Origin: Xanthomonas hortorum
Lineage (GTDB): Bacteria; Pseudomonadota; Gammaproteobacteria; Xanthomonadales; Xanthomonadaceae
NCBI RefSeq assembly: GCF_024339125.1
Contig: NZ_CP101417.1
Coordinates: 1,054,001-1,118,000, forward strand
Reading direction: 5' to 3'
Length of the DNA: 64,000 bases
The number at the start of each line of letters is the position of its first letter. Within the stretch, counting starts at the first letter, position 1. Under the pieces are notes generated by a model. The model was not told where the DNA came from, searched no databases, and worked only from the letters and a program-made list of their open reading frames with translations. Below, piece after piece: positions 15,927 to 24,734 of this stretch. A program made the position numbers and the translations under genes.

Positions 15927-17600
15927 TCAGCGGCGCAGCCAGGCGATCAGCAAGGCCACCGAGCCGGCTGTGCCACTGACCCAGCTCCACACCGGCACCG
16001 TGCCCAGGTACCAGCCATTCGGATGCAGGCCATACAGCACGGCGGCGACCACCAGCAGGCCGCTGCCGGTGATGGCAGTGACCACGCGCGTCTGCAACTT
16101 GCGCAGGCTCACATCCAGCGCGCGCAACTCGGCCGAGCGGATATCGAGCTGATGGCGGCCCTCCACCTGCTGCTTCAACCAGCTGTGCACCAGGCGCGGC
16201 ATGTCCGGCGCATGTGTCATGATTTCAGGCAACCGCTTGCGCAATTCGCCCAGCACCCGACGCGGGCTGTAACGCTCGCGCAGGATGCGTTCGAGCACCG
16301 GCCGCGCCACCGCCCAGATATCCAGCTTGGGATCGAGCTGGCGGCCGACGCCTTCGATGTTGAGCAAGGTCTTCTGCAAAAGGATCAGCTGCGGCTGCAG
16401 CGTCAATTCGTAACGCTGCGCGACGCGGAACAATTTGATCAGCACTTCGGCCAGCGAAATCTCCGACAACGGCCGGGTGAAGTACGGCTCGCACACCGAG
16501 CGCGCGGCCGCTTCCAGTTCGTCGATGCGCACGTTGTCCGGCATCCAACCTGCTTCCACGTGCAACTCGGCCATGCGGCGATAATCCTTGTGGAAGATCG
16601 CCATGAAGTTCTCGGCCAGGTAGTACTGATCTTCCTGCGAGAGCTGGCCCATGATGCCGAAATCCAGCGCGATGAAGCGCGGATTGAGCCGGCGCTCGGG
16701 ATCGCTGTCGACCCAGATATTGCCGGCGTGCGCATCGGCATGGAAGAAATTGTCGCGGAACACCTGCGTGTAGAACACGCGCACGCCCTTGGCCGCCAGC
16801 GCCTTGCGGTCGATACCGGCCGCATCGAGCTTGGCGATGTCGTCGGACGGAATGCCGTACACGCGCTCCAGGGTGAGTGCACGCTCGGCGGTGTGCGACC
16901 AGATCACCTCGGGCACGTACAGATCGTCCGAGCCTTCCCAGAAGCGGCGCAGCACGCTGGCGTTGGCGCCTTCGCGTTGCAGATCGAGTTCGGCCGACAA
17001 GGTGGCTTCGATCTCGGCCACCACTTCGCGCGGGCGGATCTTGTCCGCACGCGGGTGGGTGCGCTCGACAAGGGTGGCCAACGAATGCAGCAAGGCGATA
17101 TCGGCATCGATCTGGCGCTCGATGTCCGGGCGCAGCACCTTGACCACCACTTCGCGGCGCACGCCGTTGGCATCCGGCGGTAGCGTGGCCGCATGCACCT
17201 GCGCGATCGAGGCCGAGGCCAACGGTACGGTGTCGAATGCGGCGAATGCCACGCTCACCGGCAGGCCCAGCGCGCGCTCCACGATCAGCCGCGCAACGTC
17301 GCCGTCGAACGGTTTGACCCGGTCCTGCAGCAGGGTCAATTCGTCAGCGACGTCGGCCGGAATCAGGTCGCGCCGGGTCGACAGGATCTGCCCGAACTTG
17401 ACGAAGATCGGCCCCAGTTCCTGCAGCGCCAGGCGCAGGCGCGCACCGCGCGATTGCGCGGCGATCTCGGCGCTGGCACGCGGCACGAATGGCTTGGCCA
17501 GGCGCAGCCAGCGCTCGGCCGGCGTGCCTTGCAGCAAGACGTCCAGCCGATAGCGCAGGATCACCCGGCCGATGCGGCTGGCACGCAGCAGCGCCTTCAT
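15927..17600 (-). CDS. ubiB: Ubiquinone biosynthesis kinase-like protein UbiB
   Basis: 557 aa ABC1/ADCK-family protein. The family's KxGQ motif is present as [11 protein letters not shown] near residue 68, with [10 protein letters not shown] and ALDFGIMG as catalytic-loop and metal-binding equivalents, and two hydrophobic segments at the extreme C-terminus ([20 protein letters not shown] and following) that anchor it in the inner membrane. It assists coenzyme Q synthesis, probably by ATP-driven lipid handling rather than protein kinase activity. Its ATG overlaps the ubiJ stop by 4 bases (ATGA), so the two are translationally coupled. Confidence 0.95.
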   Translation of the reverse strand: MKALLRASRIGRVILRYRLDVLLQGTPAERWLRLAKPFVPRASAEIAAQSRGARLRLALQELGPIFVKFGQILSTRRDLIPADVADELTLLQDRVKPFDGDVARLIVERALGLPVSVAFAAFDTVPLASASIAQVHAATLPPDANGVRREVVVKVLRPDIERQIDADIALLHSLATLVERTHPRADKIRPREVVAEIEATLSAELDLQREGANASVLRRFWEGSDDLYVPEVIWSHTAERALTLERVYGIPSDDIAKLDAAGIDRKALAAKGVRVFYTQVFRDNFFHADAHAGNIWVDSDPERRLNPRFIALDFGIMGQLSQEDQYYLAENFMAIFHKDYRRMAELHVEAGWMPDNVRIDELEAAARSVCEPYFTRPLSEISLAEVLIKLFRVAQRYELTLQPQLILLQKTLLNIEGVGRQLDPKLDIWAVARPVLERILRERYSPRRVLGELRKRLPEIMTHAPDMPRLVHSWLKQQVEGRHQLDIRSAELRALDVSLRKLQTRVVTAITGSGLLVVAAVLYGLHPNGWYLGTVPVWSWVSGTAGSVALLIAWLRR

Positions 17601-18241
17601 GCCGCACCTCCGGCAGCACGCAGGCGGGTGACGCGTGCGGCCAGCCGTTCGACGTCGTCGCGCAGTTCGTCGACATCGTCGTGGAATGCTTCCAGTTCGG
17701 CGCGTGGCACCACATCGCGCGATTCTTCGGTGACGAATTCAGCCGCGCTGTGCGCCAGATCCACTGCACTGCGGCGCGCCTGCTGCAGCGCTGCACGCAC
17801 CGCGCCGGCGATCTGCACGCCCAGGATGTCGCCAAACACTGCCACGAACGGCAGTTGCCAATCCGGATCGAACCGCCCTGCCAGTTGTTGCAGCTGGCGC
17901 GCCAGTTCGGCATCGCCGGAGACCTTGAGCCGGCCCGCCGGCGCACCACTGCGGCGCGCATTGGCCAGAAACGGCAGCTGGCCGAGCAGGCCGGCCAGGG
18001 TGCTGCGCACGGCGAGGTCTGGCTCCTGCGTTTGGTCCACCGAGCCGACCAGCAGCCGGCGCTCGTGCACACGGATCTGCAAGGCCAGTGCGGGGGCCTC
18101 CAGGGTCAGCGCGATGCGCTGGCCTTCCAGCGGCAACAGGGCGTCGCGGGTATCCGGGTCCAGCGCCAGCGCGCGATTGAGCGCGGCTTGCAGGGCCTGG
18201 CCGGCGAGCGGCTTGAGTGAGTTGAGCAGTGATCCGGGCAT
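17597..18241 (-). CDS. ubiJ: Ubiquinone biosynthesis accessory factor UbiJ
   Basis: 214 aa with an SCP2-like lipid-binding domain in the first 110 residues ([20 protein letters not shown], then [14 protein letters not shown]) and a C-terminal coiled coil ([19 protein letters not shown]). UbiJ with UbiK organises the soluble Coq complex that makes ubiquinone's ring. The usual ubiE-ubiJ-ubiB order is kept for ubiJ-ubiB, but ubiE is not adjacent; a D-Ala ligase gene diverges instead. Confidence 0.9.
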   Translation of the reverse strand: MPGSLLNSLKPLAGQALQAALNRALALDPDTRDALLPLEGQRIALTLEAPALALQIRVHERRLLVGSVDQTQEPDLAVRSTLAGLLGQLPFLANARRSGAPAGRLKVSGDAELARQLQQLAGRFDPDWQLPFVAVFGDILGVQIAGAVRAALQQARRSAVDLAHSAAEFVTEESRDVVPRAELEAFHDDVDELRDDVERLAARVTRLRAAGGAA

Positions 18242-18435
18242 GGGCCCATTCTACCGTCCCCGCATGTCGCAACTGCTTGATGGTGAGCTGGCGAGTGCAC
18301 GCCGGAGGCGGACGCGGCGGCCACGGCAGCTCGCCTTGGTGGCAAGGCCGCTTGCGTCGGTCGTGGAGGACTTCCTTCAGCGCGCCGGCCGCAGGCATGC
18401 TGGCGACCTCATTGAACAGGTGGCAGGAGCAGGCG

Positions 18436-19539
18436 ATGCGCAAGATCCGGGTCGGTCTCATCTTCGGCGGCAAATCGGCCGAGCACGAGGTCTCGCTGCA
18501 ATCGGCGAGAAATATTCTGGATGCGCTCGATCCGCAGCGCTTCGAGCCGGTGCTGATCGGCATCGACAAGCAAGGCCAGTGGCACGTCAACGACCCCGAC
18601 AGTTTCCTGCTCAATGCCGACGACCCGGCGCGCATCGCCTTGCATCGCAGCGGTCGCGGCGTGGCGCTGCTGCCGGGCGCGCACCAGCAGCAATTGCGCC
18701 CGACCCAGCCGGAGCAGGCGCTGGCGCAAATCGATGTGGTGTTTCCGATCGTGCACGGCACGCTGGGCGAGGACGGCTCGCTGCAAGGGTTGTTGCGCAT
18801 GGCCAATCTGCCCTTCGTCGGCTCCGGCGTGCTCGGCTCAGCAGTGGCGATGGACAAAGACATGGCCAAGCGCGTGCTGCGCGATGCCGGGCTGGAGGTG
18901 GCGCCGTTCGTGTGTTTCAACCGCCACACCGCCGCACACGCCGACGTGCATGCGTTGGTTGCGCAGTTCGGTTTGCCGTTGTTCGTCAAACCGGCCAATC
19001 AAGGCTCATCGGTCGGCGTCAGCCAGGTGCGCACTGCGGAGGAGTTTGCCGCCGCACTCGCGTTGGCGCTGGCGTATGACCACAAGGTGCTGGTGGAAGC
19101 AGCGGTGACCGGGCGCGAGATCGAATGCGCCGTGCTGGGCAATGCCACGCCGCAGGCCAGCGTATGCGGTGAAGTGGTGGTGCACGACGCGTTTTATTCT
19201 TACGAGACCAAGTACATCAGCGAACACGGCGCCGAGATCGTGATTCCGGCCGACATCGATGTGCAGACACAGCAGCACATCCAGCAGATCGCCGTGCAGG
19301 CTTATCAGGCGCTGGACTGCGCCGGCATGGCGCGTGTGGACGTGTTTCTCTGCGCAGATGGCCGCATCGTGATCAACGAGGTCAACACGCTGCCGGGTTT
19401 CACCCGGATCAGCATGTATCCCAAGCTATGGCAGGCAAGCGGGCTGGACTATCGGAGTTTGATCACGCAGTTGATCGAGCTGGCATTGCAGCGGCACGCT
19501 GATGATCAACTGCTGCGTAGTGCGGTGGAACCGCGCTGA
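18436..19539 (+). CDS. ddlA: D-alanine--D-alanine ligase
   Basis: 367 aa ATP-grasp ligase making the D-Ala-D-Ala dipeptide of peptidoglycan. Clear signatures: [20 protein letters not shown] at the N-terminus, [15 protein letters not shown] near residue 105, [13 protein letters not shown] near 190 for ATP binding, and [17 protein letters not shown] near 320 with the Mg2+ and substrate contacts. The start at 18436 has CAGGAG upstream. A truncated GNAT reading frame overlaps its stop by one base. The length and the GxSAEHEVS form fit the DdlA type. Confidence 0.95.
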   Translation: MRKIRVGLIFGGKSAEHEVSLQSARNILDALDPQRFEPVLIGIDKQGQWHVNDPDSFLLNADDPARIALHRSGRGVALLPGAHQQQLRPTQPEQALAQIDVVFPIVHGTLGEDGSLQGLLRMANLPFVGSGVLGSAVAMDKDMAKRVLRDAGLEVAPFVCFNRHTAAHADVHALVAQFGLPLFVKPANQGSSVGVSQVRTAEEFAAALALALAYDHKVLVEAAVTGREIECAVLGNATPQASVCGEVVVHDAFYSYETKYISEHGAEIVIPADIDVQTQQHIQQIAVQAYQALDCAGMARVDVFLCADGRIVINEVNTLPGFTRISMYPKLWQASGLDYRSLITQLIELALQRHADDQLLRSAVEPR

Positions 19540-19664
19540 TGAGTCCATCGCAGGTGCGCGAGGTGCAGTTGCACGATCATCCGGCACTGCTTGCACTCAA
19601 CAACGCGCATGCCACCGAATTGTCGTTCAGCAGGCACGTGCAATATCTCGAAAAACTGCTTTAA
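19539..19664 (+). pseudogene. Remnant of GNAT acetyltransferase
   Basis: A 41-codon frame whose ATG overlaps the ddlA stop (TGATG) encodes VREVQLHDHPALLALNNAHATELSFS, the typical N-terminus of a GNAT N-acetyltransferase, then diverges and stops. No further GNAT-like sequence (the acetyl-CoA loop) follows in any frame before the next gene. I read it as the 5' remnant of a gene once coupled to ddlA. Confidence 0.6.
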
Positions 19665-19700
19665 AACAGCCACAACACAGCTGTAGATCCCTCATAACGC

Positions 19701-19734
19701 AGATGACCCGCCTCCTTGCGGAAGCGGGCCATCT
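19701..19734 (-). terminator. Hairpin downstream of the DUF1328 gene
   Basis: AGATGACCCGCCTCC-TTGC-GGAAGCGGGCCATCT. The two imperfect positions are A/C mismatches on the + strand but become G-U pairs in a transcript of the minus strand, so the stem suits the DUF1328 mRNA. There is no strong U-run. Confidence 0.5.
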
Positions 19735-19782
19735 GAGCATCAATCGGCAGCGCCGCTGCCGTGACGTATCGCAGCTAAGTGG

Positions 19783-19941
19783 TTAAACCTTGCCGCGACG
19801 GAACATCGAGATCACTGCCAGGATCAGGAACACCACAAACAGGATCCAGGCGATGTTGGTCGCCGCACCGGCGATACCACTGAAGCCCAGCACAGCGGCG
19901 ATGATGGCGATGACGAAGAAAATGATGGCGTAATGCAGCAT
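19783..19941 (-). CDS. DUF1328 small membrane protein
   Basis: 52 aa, almost all membrane: two hydrophobic helices, [20 protein letters not shown] and [19 protein letters not shown], then a basic RRGKV end. This is the UPF0391/YtjA family, common in Proteobacteria and often stress-induced; function not established. The start was set at the methionine that gives the usual family length. Confidence 0.87.
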   Translation of the reverse strand: MLHYAIIFFVIAIIAAVLGFSGIAGAATNIAWILFVVFLILAVISMFRRGKV

Positions 19942-20005
19942 GGCAAGGATTCCAGAAGTTGTCGTGCCGAATCGGCGCAGACGTATCCTGAAGATATGGC
20001 GGTCT

Positions 20006-21016
20006 TTACCGGGTGATGGCGATGTCGTTGGAAGATGAGGATCGCAGCCGCTGTAGGCCTTCTTCGATGCTGATACTAGGTATATAACCAAAGTCGCGAC
20101 GCGCCGGTTCCATGCTGTACCAATGCGGCGTGCACAATTGTTCCACCAGAAAACGCGTCAACGGCACTTCGCCTGGCAGACGCAACAGTGGCCACATGGT
20201 CTCGCACACCGCACCGATTCTGTAGGCGGTCTTGAACGACAGCGAACGCGTCACTGCCGGTGCATCCACCGCAGCCAGCAAGCGATTGAGCAACTCGCGC
20301 ATCGGCAAAGGTTCGCCATTGGAAATGAAGTACGCCTTGCCTGCGCAGGCAGCCCCGTGCGCGAGGTGCTCGAACGCATCGAAGTGCGCTTGTGCGGCGT
20401 TGTCGATGTAGGTGCTGTCCACCAGGTTGCTGCCGTCGCCGACCATGCGCAGGCGACCGGCACGCGCACGCGCTGCCAGGCGCGGCAGCAGGTGATTGTC
20501 GCCCGGCCCCCAGATCAGACGCGGACGCAAGGCCACCGTCGCCAGCTGCGCATCGTTGGCCGCCAGCACCGCGCGCTCGGCGATCGCCTTGGTGGCCGCA
20601 TACGCTGCGCGCAGGTCTTCGCCGTAGGGCACTTCGTCGGCCCCCAGACCTTCCACCGGATTGGTGGCGCGATGGGTGACGCTAGGTGTGGAGGTGTAGA
20701 TCAGGCGCGGCACGCCATTGGCACGACACGCGTCGATCACGTTCTGCGTACCGACCACATTGGCCTGGTGATAGCTGTCGTAGCTGCCCCACGCACCGGC
20801 TTTGGCGGCGTTGTGGAAGACCGCATCGATACCGGCGAAGGCGTGTCGCACCGCTTGCGGGTCGGCCAGGTCGCCACGGATCTGGCCCACGCCCAAGGTC
20901 TGCAGAATCGGGTAATCGCCGCGCTGGAAACTCACCACCTCATGCCCGCGCGCGCGCAGGCCGCGGCACAACGCCTGGCCGAGAAAGCCACCACCACCGG
21001 TCACCAGCACCTTCAT
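20006..21016 (-). CDS. oleD: 2-alkyl-3-oxoalkanoate reductase OleD
   Basis: 336 aa NAD(P)-dependent short-chain dehydrogenase of the 3-beta-HSD/epimerase type. The nucleotide loop is [15 protein letters not shown] at the N-terminus and the catalytic YxxxK is YAATK near residue 145. In the olefin pathway OleD reduces the beta-keto acid from OleA to a beta-hydroxy acid. The assignment to OleD rather than a generic epimerase is supported by oleC, oleB and oleA in the next 10 kb on the same strand. The start at 21016 (MKVLVTGG) gives the family length. Confidence 0.9.
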   Translation of the reverse strand: MKVLVTGGGGFLGQALCRGLRARGHEVVSFQRGDYPILQTLGVGQIRGDLADPQAVRHAFAGIDAVFHNAAKAGAWGSYDSYHQANVVGTQNVIDACRANGVPRLIYTSTPSVTHRATNPVEGLGADEVPYGEDLRAAYAATKAIAERAVLAANDAQLATVALRPRLIWGPGDNHLLPRLAARARAGRLRMVGDGSNLVDSTYIDNAAQAHFDAFEHLAHGAACAGKAYFISNGEPLPMRELLNRLLAAVDAPAVTRSLSFKTAYRIGAVCETMWPLLRLPGEVPLTRFLVEQLCTPHWYSMEPARRDFGYIPSISIEEGLQRLRSSSSNDIAITR

Positions 21017-21214
21017 TGCGCCACATCCATTGTTCCTGCAGGGCGCACACAATAGCCGGACCGGACTGTGATCGCGACGCCGCGCGCGCGGCCGGCCGCC
21101 TGTGGCTTACGCAAGCCATTGATCGCAAAGAGCTTCATAAATCTTCATCGAGACATCAGGCAGTTCATTCGCGCTGCTGGCGTCATGGCCGGACCCTGGA
21201 TCGCTGGAGTCATC

Positions 21215-22441
21215 ATGACCCGCCTATCGCTGCTGTTGTCCGCCCTGCTCGTCATCTTCCCGCTGCATGCCGCCCCGCCTATTGCTTCTCCAAGAACCGC
21301 CTCTGCAAAGGCCGCCACTCCAGGAATTGCCACACCCGGTCCATCGGCTGCCGCGTCACCGGCTGTGCCTCCAGCGGCCACCATGCCACCCGCCCTGGAT
21401 GACGGCTGGCCGGTCGCCAGCACTGCCGCTGGCGGCTGGAACCTGCCCGTGCTGGCGCAGATGGAACAGGCACTGGCTGCCGATCTGGCGCCATCCACCA
21501 CCAGCGTGCTGATCGTGCGCGATGGCGTACTGGTCTACGAACACTACCTGGGCGATGCCGATCGCCAGACCTTGCACGACACCCGCTCGTTGACCAAGAG
21601 CGTCACCGGGCTGCTGGTCGGTGCAGCCATCGAGCGCAAGTTGATCCCCAACGCGCAAGCCAAGGTCTACGACTACTTCGGCGATCGCCAATGGCAGCAT
21701 CCCGATCCACGCAAGCGCGACATCACCATCGAAGACCTGCTCACGATGAGCTCGCAGCTGGAATGCAACGACGACAACGCCTTCTCCGCCGGCAACGAAG
21801 AACGCATGTACGTGAGTGCGGACTGGACGCAGTTCGCCCTGGATCTACCGATCCGTGGCTACGCGCCATGGATGCAGCGGCCCGCGCAAAGCCCGCACGG
21901 CCGCGCGTTTTCGTATTGCACCGCAGGCTCCTTCCTGCTCGGTGCGGTGCTGGAAAAAGCCAGCGGACAGCGGCTGCAGGCGTTCTCCGCACAGGTGCTC
22001 GAAAAGCCGCTCGGGATCGATCAGGTGCAGTGGAATGTGTCGTCCGAAGGGGTAGGAATGGGCGGTGGCGGCACCCGTTATCGCAGCCGCGACCTGGCCA
22101 AACTCGGCCAGTTGCTGCTTGCACAGGGACGTTGGCAAGGCCGCCAAGTGATTGCCGCCGACTGGATACGCACGATGACCAGCGTGCATGCGCAGGCACG
22201 CGAGGATGCCGATTATGGCTACCAACTCTGGCACTTCCTGTTTCCGGTGCACGGCGTGCAACGCGACACCTGGGCGATGTCCGGCAATGGCGGCAACTAC
22301 GTCTTCGTCGTACCCGCAGAACGGTTGGTGGTAGTGCTCACGCGCAGCGCCTACAACACCCGGCAGATGCACCAGCAATCACATCGGTTGCTGACCGACT
22401 ATGTGCTCAAGGCGCTGCCTGAGGGCAACCAAGCGCGCTAA
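21215..22441 (+). CDS. Serine hydrolase, beta-lactamase/class C fold
   Basis: 408 aa. After a signal peptide (LSLLLSALLVIFPLHAA) and a Pro/Ala-rich linker (about residues 20-65), the SxxK nucleophile motif is SLTKS near residue 130 (DTRSLTKSVTGLLVGAA). A YxN-like motif appears as YCTAGS and the region SGNGGNYVFVV near residue 355 occupies the third-motif position. It is most like penicillin-binding-protein-related esterases or amidases (EstB, 6-aminohexanoate hydrolase) rather than a true beta-lactamase. The start at 21215 has GGAG upstream. It diverges from oleD, splitting it from the rest of the ole cluster. Confidence 0.82.
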   Translation: MTRLSLLLSALLVIFPLHAAPPIASPRTASAKAATPGIATPGPSAAASPAVPPAATMPPALDDGWPVASTAAGGWNLPVLAQMEQALAADLAPSTTSVLIVRDGVLVYEHYLGDADRQTLHDTRSLTKSVTGLLVGAAIERKLIPNAQAKVYDYFGDRQWQHPDPRKRDITIEDLLTMSSQLECNDDNAFSAGNEERMYVSADWTQFALDLPIRGYAPWMQRPAQSPHGRAFSYCTAGSFLLGAVLEKASGQRLQAFSAQVLEKPLGIDQVQWNVSSEGVGMGGGGTRYRSRDLAKLGQLLLAQGRWQGRQVIAADWIRTMTSVHAQAREDADYGYQLWHFLFPVHGVQRDTWAMSGNGGNYVFVVPAERLVVVLTRSAYNTRQMHQQSHRLLTDYVLKALPEGNQAR

Positions 22442-22642
22442 CGAAACCTCTCCAAAACTGCATCGATAGCGCCAACCCGCTGGCTGCACTCGCCTTCGTT
22501 GACGAGTGGAGTGATGTCAGGAATGGCAGTGACATTGCAGATCGAAAGGAGCCGATCAGACCCCACCGCATCTGAACGCCGCGCTGCATGCAATGCTCGC
22601 AACACTGCTTGTAACCACGCACACCGACCCTCTCGACTGGTC

Positions 22643-22742
22643 CTTGCCCGGCCACCGTCGCGGGACCTTACGCGGCATGGATGCCGCGTAAGAGCTTACA
22701 AGGACGTACTTGCAGCGTGTCCCGCGATGGTGGCCGGGCAAG
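22643..22742. repeat. Compound hairpin element 1
   Basis: 24-base terminal inverted repeats (22643-22666 and 22719-22742, one mismatch) enclose a perfect 12-base hairpin, CTTACGCGGCAT-GG-ATGCCGCGTAAG (22667-22692). The inner edges of the outer arms read GCGGGAC and GTCCCGC. About 100 bases in all, with the layout of a miniature transposable or REP-like element. Confidence 0.7.
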
Positions 22743-22875
22743 GGCCCTGCAGAAAAACCGCAGACCAAGCGCTCTACACCCGAGGCATCCGCGCCGCTCG
22801 ATCAGCTTTCAAGGCAACCGAGAGCTTGAGCTTCGGCGCAGTTGGATGCTCCCAAGCCGAGCGGGTCGAGGGCGC

Positions 22876-22974
22876 GATGCCCTCACCGTTTGCGGGACAC
22901 GCCGTGAACCCATCCCTGGGGGCTCGGTGGCGGCATCCATGCCGCCACACGGTCCCGCAAGCGGTGAGGACATC
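22876..22974. repeat. Compound hairpin element 2, opposite orientation
   Basis: 23-base terminal inverted repeats (22876-22898 and 22952-22974, two mismatches) enclose an inner perfect hairpin GTGGCGGCAT-CC-ATGCCGCCAC (22927-22948). Read on the minus strand it has the same order as element 1: arm ending GCGGGAC, GCGGCATGGATGCCGC hairpin, spacer of about 27 bases ending GCGT, GTCCCGC arm. Confidence 0.7.
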
Positions 22975-23171
22975 GCACCTGTCTACGTGGTCGTGTGCTG
23001 ATGAAAACTACAAACCCGGCCGCGCCCGGCTAGCAGTGTGTGTAGTAATTTTCCGAAGTGGCTTACCGCACGACTACGCAATGAGCAGCGAGCGCAGTTG
23101 CTCTATGCGGCATACAGCGCATGTACTGCGATTTGAGCGTGAAGCGCATCCAAACGAATCGATGCAGTGTC

Positions 23172-24725
23172 TTAGCCCCGCTCGGACACGGCATCTGCCG
23201 GCAACAGATTGCGGCGACGCAGTTGCGCACGCTGGGCAGCAAGATCGGCATCGATACGTGTCAGCAACGCAGCAAACTCCGGCAAAGCGCGCAGCGGCTG
23301 CAGCAACGGCGACTGACGCAGATAGCCGGCGTTGCGGTAGCCGGCGGCTTCGGCATGCTGCAGGGCGCGCATCGCCGCGTCCGGCGCATCCGCACACAGC
23401 AGCAGCATTGCCGCATCGATTGCATCGAACGGGTCGCCGCCGCGCTCCACGCTGACCAACAAATCCTGCGCGCGCACATGCAGCGTCGCGGCTGCCGGTG
23501 GCGGCTGCGCCTGCAGTGTCCAGGCTACGGTCTGCGCGAAGCTGCCCTGCGGTCGGAGCTGCACTGCACGCAGCGCCGCTGCGCGCGCAAGCGCTTTGTC
23601 GCCACGCAGCCACGCAAGCTCGGCCTGCAGCAACGATAGCCCGGCATATTCGGTGCCGCGGCTCTGCGCCTCGCTCAACGCCGTCTGCGCTTCGGCCGCG
23701 CGGCCATGTTCGAACAGGAACGTGGGCCAGGCCAGATTGGAGAAAGGATCGTCCGGGTACAGCTGAAAATTTTTTCGGTAGCGCGCCTCGGCTGCACTCG
23801 CATAACCGAGCAGACTCAGATTGCTGGCGATCTGGATCGGCAAAAATCGCACGCGCGTCGGGTCGTGCACCGCCAGATTGGCCGACAGCGCCTGCACCAA
23901 TTTCCCCTGGCGCTCGTACAGATACGCAGCCGAGCCGCGCACCGCATCGGCACTGGGATCCAGCTGCAGTGCCTGTTCGTAGGCTGCCAAGGCATCGCCA
24001 TTGCGGCCCTGACAATCCAGCGCATAACCACGCGCGGCGTACGCTGCCGCAAGGCCCGGTTGCACGGCCACAACAGCATCGGCCAGTCGCAAGGCTTGCA
24101 GCGCAAACGCTGCATCACTGTCGTATTGGCACACGCGCGCACTGTAGGCGCGGCTGAGGCCGAGTTGCGCCTGTCGATCGTCCGGTGCTTCCTGCAGGCG
24201 TTGGCGATACAAGCCGATAGCGCGTTCGTTGTCGTCGCGCTGGCCGATGCCGGCGTAGTAATCGGCACGCTGCAACAATGCGGCTTGCGCTGGTGGCGCA
24301 TCACGCGTTTGCAGCCACCAGGTCGCGCCAACACCAACGCAGAGCAGCAGCGCACCTACCGCAACGATCCAGGCACCACGGCGCGGCACCGCACCCGCAG
24401 GCGGTGCTTCGTCCAACTGCACCGGCACGCACAGCTGATAGCCCTGCCCGCGCACCGAGCGCAGGTAACGCGGTTGCCGCGAGTCGTCGTCCAAGGCTTG
24501 CCGCAACAGGCGCACACGCTGGGTGACGGTTTCTTCGTTGACCAGCGCCGGTGCCCACACGTTCTGGATCAACTCGTCGAAATCGACTACCCGCTGCCCC
24601 TGCTGCAGCAAATAGTGCAGCAGGCGGAAGCTCAGCCCGCCAACCTCGAGCGCGACACCGCCGCGCTCCACGCGCTGACGCGCCACATCGATGCGCAGGT
24701 CATCCAGACGATAACGTGCGCGCAT
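23172..24725 (-). CDS. CadC-like membrane regulator with TPR sensor
   Basis: 517 aa. Residues 1-105 form an OmpR/CadC winged helix (VRLLRQALDDDSRQPRYLRS, then VRGQGYQLCVPV). A single transmembrane helix follows near 120-138 (WIVAVGALLLCVGVGATWWL). The rest, on the periplasmic side, is TPR-like: AAAYAARGYALDCQGRNGDA, YEQALQLDPSA and further repeats. ToxR/CadC proteins bind DNA while tethered in the inner membrane. Its start lies 9 bases after the oleC stop on the same strand, so it is probably in the oleC transcript and may regulate olefin genes. Confidence 0.85.
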   Translation of the reverse strand: MRARYRLDDLRIDVARQRVERGGVALEVGGLSFRLLHYLLQQGQRVVDFDELIQNVWAPALVNEETVTQRVRLLRQALDDDSRQPRYLRSVRGQGYQLCVPVQLDEAPPAGAVPRRGAWIVAVGALLLCVGVGATWWLQTRDAPPAQAALLQRADYYAGIGQRDDNERAIGLYRQRLQEAPDDRQAQLGLSRAYSARVCQYDSDAAFALQALRLADAVVAVQPGLAAAYAARGYALDCQGRNGDALAAYEQALQLDPSADAVRGSAAYLYERQGKLVQALSANLAVHDPTRVRFLPIQIASNLSLLGYASAAEARYRKNFQLYPDDPFSNLAWPTFLFEHGRAAEAQTALSEAQSRGTEYAGLSLLQAELAWLRGDKALARAAALRAVQLRPQGSFAQTVAWTLQAQPPPAAATLHVRAQDLLVSVERGGDPFDAIDAAMLLLCADAPDAAMRALQHAEAAGYRNAGYLRQSPLLQPLRALPEFAALLTRIDADLAAQRAQLRRRNLLPADAVSERG

Positions 24726-24734
24726 CGTTGGGGC

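Larger units (their letters stand above)
22442..23171. other. Intergenic with two compound hairpin elements
   Basis: 730 bases between two convergent genes, the longest gap in the window. No coding frame looks real. It contains two related nested inverted repeats at 22643-22742 and 22876-22974. Confidence 0.7.

Noticed and set aside
22499..23455. 318-codon open frame on the + strand
   Set aside because: It runs through both hairpin elements and antisense to the CadC-like gene; composition is that of a high-GC shadow frame.
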